From: Bordetella parapertussis
GTDB taxonomy: Bacteria; Pseudomonadota; Gammaproteobacteria; Burkholderiales; Burkholderiaceae_C
NCBI GenBank assembly: GCA_945871945.1
Contig: CAMBXY010000049.1
Location: forward strand, 1-9,966
Direction of reading: 5' to 3'
DNA length: 9,966 nt
Part shown: positions 6,552 through 9,966 of the stretch, one piece after another
Layout: the number at the start of each line of letters is the position of its first letter
How positions within the stretch are numbered: position 1 is the first letter of the stretch
Notes under the pieces: generated by a model
Database searches by the model: none
Seen by the model: the letters and a program-made list of their open reading frames with translations, nothing else
What the model was told of the DNA's origin: nothing
Position numbers and translations under genes: made by a program

Positions 6552-8249
6552 TTACATCCTTTGAGGAGCAGAAACACCCAAAACGGCCAAGCCGTTGCGC
6601 AAGACCTGCGCCGTGGCGGCCACCAAAGCCACCCGCGCTTGACGCACCAAAGGCTGATCGACCAAGATGCGTTCGGCGTCGTAATAGCTGTGGTAAGCGG
6701 CAGCCAACTCACGCAGGTAAAAGCTCACATCATGTGGGGCGAAATCGACACAGGCTTGTTTCAACATATCGGGATAACGCGCCAGCACCCGCAAAAGTGA
6801 CAAAGCCGCTGGGGTATCCAAGGCGGCCAAATCGGCGTCGGCCAAACTGGTGGGCGCCAAGCCCGTGGCTTCACTCCAAGTGGTCAGCACAGAACAAATG
6901 CGCGCATGGGCGTACTGCACATAAAACACCGGGTTGTCGTTGTTTTGCGCCAAGGCCAAATCGACATCGAACACATACTCGGTATCGGGTTTGCGGCTGA
7001 GCAAGAAAAAACGCACCGCGTCTTTGCTGGTCCACTCAATCAAATCGCGCAAAGTGACGTAAGAGCCAGCACGTTTAGAAATTTTCACCTCAACGCCTGC
7101 GCGCATCACCCGCACCATGGTGTGCAACACATAGTCTGGGTAGCCTTGGGGGATAAGCAAACCCTGGTGCTGTGAGGCCGCTTGCAATCCCGCTCGCACG
7201 CGGGCGATGGTGCCGTGGTGGTCAGTGCCTTGGATATTGATGACTTTGGTGAAACCGCGCTCCCATTTGGCCAAGTGGTAGGCCACATCCGGCACAAAGT
7301 AGGTGTAAGAGCCATCAGACTTACGCATGACGCGGTCTTTATCGTCGCCGAAATCGGTAGAGCGCAGCCACAGCGCGCCGTCTTGTTCGTAAGTGTGTCC
7401 CGAGGCGTTCAAGGACGCCACCGCTTTGTCCACGCGCCCATCGGTGTAGAGGCTGGACTCCAAATAATAGTGGTCGAAGGAGACTTGAAAGGCTTGTAAA
7501 TCGAGGTCTTGCTCACGGCGCAAATAGGCCACTGCAAAGCCTTGGATATTGTCCAAATCGTTCACATCGCCATTGGCAGTGAAACTGCGGTCATCGGCCT
7601 GAACGGTTTTTTGCGCCAAAAAGTCTTTGGCGATATCGGCGATGTAGTCGCCGTTGTAAGCATTTTCTGGCCAAGCCGCGTCGGTGGGCGACAAGCCCCG
7701 TGCACGGCACTGTGTGGACACCGCCAAGGTGTGAATTTGCACACCTGCGTCGTTGTAATAAAACTCACGGTGCACCGACCAGCCTTGGGTGTCGAACAAA
7801 TTGCAAATCGCGTCGCCCAAGGCGGCTTGACGACCGTGGCCCACATGCAAGGGGCCGGTAGGGTTGGCCGACACGAACTCCACCAACAAACGTTGGCCGT
7901 TGGCCACTTGGCGGCCAAAAGCATCGGCTTGATGCAAGACTTCGCGCACCACTTGCTGCTGTGCATGGGGACTTAAGCGGATATTGATAAAGCCTGGGCC
8001 CGCAATCTCGATAGCCTGGACCCAGCGTTTGACCGCTGGTGTGTCGAGCAAGGACAGGCGCAAAGTTTCAGCGACTTCTCGGGGGGGGCGCTGCAAAGAC
8101 TTGGCCAATTGCATGGCCGCTGTGACCGCCCAGTCGCCGTGCGCGGCGACTTTGGGGTACTCCAGCACCGCCTTGGCCGAAGCGCCAGGCATCAGCGCCT
8201 CCAAACACTGCGTCAAAGCCAATTGCAAATCATGTTGAACCAAAAGCAT
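6552..8249 (-). CDS. argS: Arginine--tRNA ligase
   Basis: This 565-residue class I aminoacyl-tRNA synthetase charges tRNA-Arg. It has the N-terminal additional domain (about 1-95), the ArgRS block [19 protein letters not shown] with the HIGH-type HVGH at 135-138, and [11 protein letters not shown] (162-172). The KMSKS-type loop is KISKRAG (389-395), and a DALR anticodon-binding domain (about 440-565) ends in [12 protein letters not shown], where this family normally stops. ATG 8249 is preferred over the adjacent in-frame TTG at 8252. No strong ribosome-binding site is visible. An eight-C run at codons 54-57 lies within the gene and the frame is intact across it. It heads the minus-strand block and diverges from glcB. 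Confidence 0.98.
   Translation of the reverse strand: MLLVQHDLQLALTQCLEALMPGASAKAVLEYPKVAAHGDWAVTAAMQLAKSLQRPPREVAETLRLSLLDTPAVKRWVQAIEIAGPGFINIRLSPHAQQQVVREVLHQADAFGRQVANGQRLLVEFVSANPTGPLHVGHGRQAALGDAICNLFDTQGWSVHREFYYNDAGVQIHTLAVSTQCRARGLSPTDAAWPENAYNGDYIADIAKDFLAQKTVQADDRSFTANGDVNDLDNIQGFAVAYLRREQDLDLQAFQVSFDHYYLESSLYTDGRVDKAVASLNASGHTYEQDGALWLRSTDFGDDKDRVMRKSDGSYTYFVPDVAYHLAKWERGFTKVINIQGTDHHGTIARVRAGLQAASQHQGLLIPQGYPDYVLHTMVRVMRAGVEVKISKRAGSYVTLRDLIEWTSKDAVRFFLLSRKPDTEYVFDVDLALAQNNDNPVFYVQYAHARICSVLTTWSEATGLAPTSLADADLAALDTPAALSLLRVLARYPDMLKQACVDFAPHDVSFYLRELAAAYHSYYDAERILVDQPLVRQARVALVAATAQVLRNGLAVLGVSAPQRM
8081..8088 (-). repeat. Eight-C homopolymer within argS
   Basis: Eight consecutive G on the plus strand (C in the argS coding strand) span codons 54-57 (R-P-P-R). 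The frame is correct on both sides, so the length shown is the functional one. It lies in the N-terminal domain, outside catalytic motifs. Confidence 0.85.
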
Positions 8250-8359
8250 CAACCCATTCTACGAGGCCGTGCCATGCAACAGCCGCCTTTGCTCATTCCC
8301 TACAATACAGACTTGGCCCATCAGGGCTTTTCAATGTATTTCTTTTGGGTTAACCCACC
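8250..8359. promoter_or_regulatory. Divergent argS/glcB intergenic region
   Basis: This 110-base gap must hold the promoters of both genes. On the plus strand TACAAT (8301-8306) is a good -10 candidate for glcB, but no convincing -35 lies 16-19 bases before it. A weaker alternative pair is TTGGCC (8313-8318) and TGTATT (8335-8340), 16 bases apart. For argS, TAGAAT lies just before the start, too close for a normal leader, and no clear pair was found. No RNA gene or small coding frame is supported. Confidence 0.5.
8346..8357. promoter_or_regulatory. 12-base perfect palindrome before the glcB start
   Basis: TGGGTTAACCCA is its own reverse complement and ends 2 bases before the glcB ATG. It takes the place where a Shine-Dalgarno sequence would be expected, and none is visible. 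It could be a regulator site or a small RNA stem (five pairs, too tight a loop to form as a hairpin in full); function is unknown. Confidence 0.35.
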
Positions 8360-9966
8360 ATGACCGCTCGTACCTCCGTATACCGCCTCCAAGTAGCTAC
8401 ACCTCTTTACCAATTCATCGATCAACAAGTTCTCCCAGGCACCGGCATCTCTAGCGTTACTTTTTGGCGCGGCTTTGATGCGCTGGTGAGTGAATTGGCC
8501 CCGCAAAACCTAGCCTTGCTGGCTGAGCGGGACCGCTTGCAAACCGCTTTAGACCAGTGGCACAGTGCCCACCCAGGCCCCATCACCGACATGGCCGCCT
8601 ACCAAGCTTTCTTAACCCAGATTGGTTACTTGGTGCCCGTGCCTGCCAAGGTTCAAGTCACCACGGCCCATGTGGACGCCGAACTCGCCACCCAAGCCGG
8701 CCCGCAGTTGGTGGTACCCATTCTGAATGCACGCTATGCCTTGAATGCAGCCAACGCACGCTGGGGTTCGCTGTACGACGCTTTATATGGCACCGACGTC
8801 ATTTCTGAAGCACAGGGCTGCGCCAAAGGTCCGGGCTACAACGAGAAACGCGGCGCCAAGGTCATCGAGTACTCGCGTTATGTGCTGGACCGTACAGCGC
8901 CCCTGAAAATCGGCTCGCACATAGCCTCCACAGGCTACAAGGTGGTAAAAGGCGCTTTGCAAGTCTCACTGCAAGGTGGCAAAACCAGTGGCTTGGCTGA
9001 GCCCAAGCAATTTGTCGGCTACCAAGGCGAGGCCTCGCATCCTTCGTCGGTTTTGCTGGTTCATCACGGCTTGCATTTGGATATTCAAATCAACCCCCAA
9101 CACCCGATTGGTGCCAGCGACCCAGCCGGCGTGAGCGATCTGGTGGTCGAAGCGGCTTTGTCGACCATCCTCGACTTGGAAGACTCGGTGGCCGCCGTGG
9201 ATGCTGAAGACAAGCTGCTGGCTTACAGCAACTGGCTGGGTATTTTGAAAGGCACGCTCACCGAAGATGTCAGCAAAGGCGGCAGCACTTTCAAACGCGG
9301 CTTGAATGCCGACCGTGTTTATCAATCGCCCCAAGGCGAAGCCAACATCACACTGCATGGCCGTGCGTTGTTGTTCTTGCGCAATGTGGGTCACTTGATG
9401 ACCAACCCGGCCATCTTGTACCAAGGCGCAGACGGGCAGATGCACGAGATCCCCGAGGGCATCATGGATGCCATGGTGACCACCACCATCGCCTTGCACG
9501 ACCTGCAAGGCCACGGCGCCAACGGTATTCGCAATTCCCGCACCGGTTCGGTCTACATCGTCAAGCCCAAAATGCACGGCCCCGCCGAAGTGGCCTTTGC
9601 TTCAACATTGTTCAGCCGTGTGGAGCAGGTCTTAGGTCTGCCCGACAGTACCGTCAAGCTGGGCTTCATGGACGAGGAACGCCGCACCAGCGTCAACCTC
9701 AAAGCCTGTATTGCGGCAGCAGCCAGTCGTGTGGCCTTCATCAACACCGGATTTTTAGACCGCACCGGTGATGAAATGCACTCCTCCATGCTGGCCGGCC
9801 CCATGTTGCGCAAAGGCGATATGAAAAGCAGTGCTTGGATTGTGGCCTACGAGCGCAACAATGTGCTGGTGGGTCTGTCTTGTGGTTTAAGGGGCAAGGC
9901 GCAAATTGGCAAAGGCATGTGGGCCATGCCCGACCTGATGCAAGCCATGATGGAACAAAAAATCGC
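8360..9966 (+). CDS. glcB: Malate synthase G, 5' part
   Basis: The frame opens at ATG 8360 and is still open at the window edge after 535 codons, against about 725 in the family. The enzyme condenses glyoxylate and acetyl-CoA to malate in the glyoxylate bypass and glycolate use, in the cytoplasm. Diagnostic blocks are [24 protein letters not shown] (122-145, given as the start of the core), [15 protein letters not shown] (271-285), [12 protein letters not shown] (341-352), [15 protein letters not shown] (437-451) and [13 protein letters not shown] (462-474). R341, E439 and D467 line up with the catalytic arginine and the two Mg ligands of E. coli GlcB (R338, E427, D455). The catalytic aspartate near residue 631 lies beyond the edge. 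Two small insertions relative to E. coli occur after NPAI and HDL. The gene is divergent from argS. Confidence 0.97.
   Translation, partial: MTARTSVYRLQVATPLYQFIDQQVLPGTGISSVTFWRGFDALVSELAPQNLALLAERDRLQTALDQWHSAHPGPITDMAAYQAFLTQIGYLVPVPAKVQVTTAHVDAELATQAGPQLVVPILNARYALNAANARWGSLYDALYGTDVISEAQGCAKGPGYNEKRGAKVIEYSRYVLDRTAPLKIGSHIASTGYKVVKGALQVSLQGGKTSGLAEPKQFVGYQGEASHPSSVLLVHHGLHLDIQINPQHPIGASDPAGVSDLVVEAALSTILDLEDSVAAVDAEDKLLAYSNWLGILKGTLTEDVSKGGSTFKRGLNADRVYQSPQGEANITLHGRALLFLRNVGHLMTNPAILYQGADGQMHEIPEGIMDAMVTTTIALHDLQGHGANGIRNSRTGSVYIVKPKMHGPAEVAFASTLFSRVEQVLGLPDSTVKLGFMDEERRTSVNLKACIAAAASRVAFINTGFLDRTGDEMHSSMLAGPMLRKGDMKSSAWIVAYERNNVLVGLSCGLRGKAQIGKGMWAMPDLMQAMMEQKI

Noticed and set aside
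8250..8252. TTG one codon upstream as the argS start
   Set aside because: The next codon is ATG, a much more common start; the difference is a single residue.
8966..9577. Minus-strand open frame of 203 codons opposite malate synthase
   Set aside because: It lies entirely antisense to conserved GlcB blocks, with a composition rich in His, Gln, Gly and Val typical of reverse reading, and no ribosome-binding site or domain.

Overview
This window is a core-genome stretch from a betaproteobacterium. The evidence is the gene content and order (argS, a SPOR-domain gene and dsbA in a row; lptA-lptB-rpoN in a row), a carbinolamine dehydratase, malate synthase G, and moderately GC-rich coding with many TTG leucine codons. 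Protein character suggests Burkholderiales, probably Comamonadaceae-like; that placement is inference from familiarity, not from a search.

Layout. At the left edge is the 3' end of a plus-strand CinA C-terminal-domain gene (1-297). It converges on a long minus-strand block with only 9 bases between the stop codons. Read in its own direction (right to left), the block is: argS (arginyl-tRNA synthetase), a FtsN-like SPOR-domain membrane protein, dsbA (periplasmic disulfide oxidase), a 60-base gap, lptA and lptB (LPS export bridge protein and ATPase), rpoN (sigma-54), an RlmL-type THUMP RNA methyltransferase, a PIN-domain nuclease-like protein, and a pterin-4a-carbinolamine dehydratase. To the right, a 110-base divergent intergenic region separates argS from malate synthase G (glcB), which runs off the window after 535 codons.

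How the genes work together. The minus block looks like two transcription units. One is argS-SPOR-dsbA, with gaps of 9 and 23 bases. The other is lptA-lptB-rpoN-methyltransferase-PIN-dehydratase. In this second unit all junctions but one overlap by 1 or 4 bases (GTGA, GTGA, TGATG, TAATG), and the exception (lptB-rpoN) has a 16-base gap, so translation is probably coupled throughout. A promoter-like sequence lies in the dsbA-lptA gap. lptA itself appears to start at TTG with no clear ribosome-binding site, and a 12-codon reading frame ends in a 4-base overlap with that TTG.

I see no mobile element, CRISPR array, RNA gene or defence system. The genes are ordinary and I found no clear new system. 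The points worth a second look are small: the lptA start and leader, the PIN protein inside a housekeeping operon, a twin-arginine-like DsbA signal, repeated Trp-acidic motifs in RpoN, a palindrome at the glcB start, and a promoter-like 12-mer shared by the two non-coding gaps.
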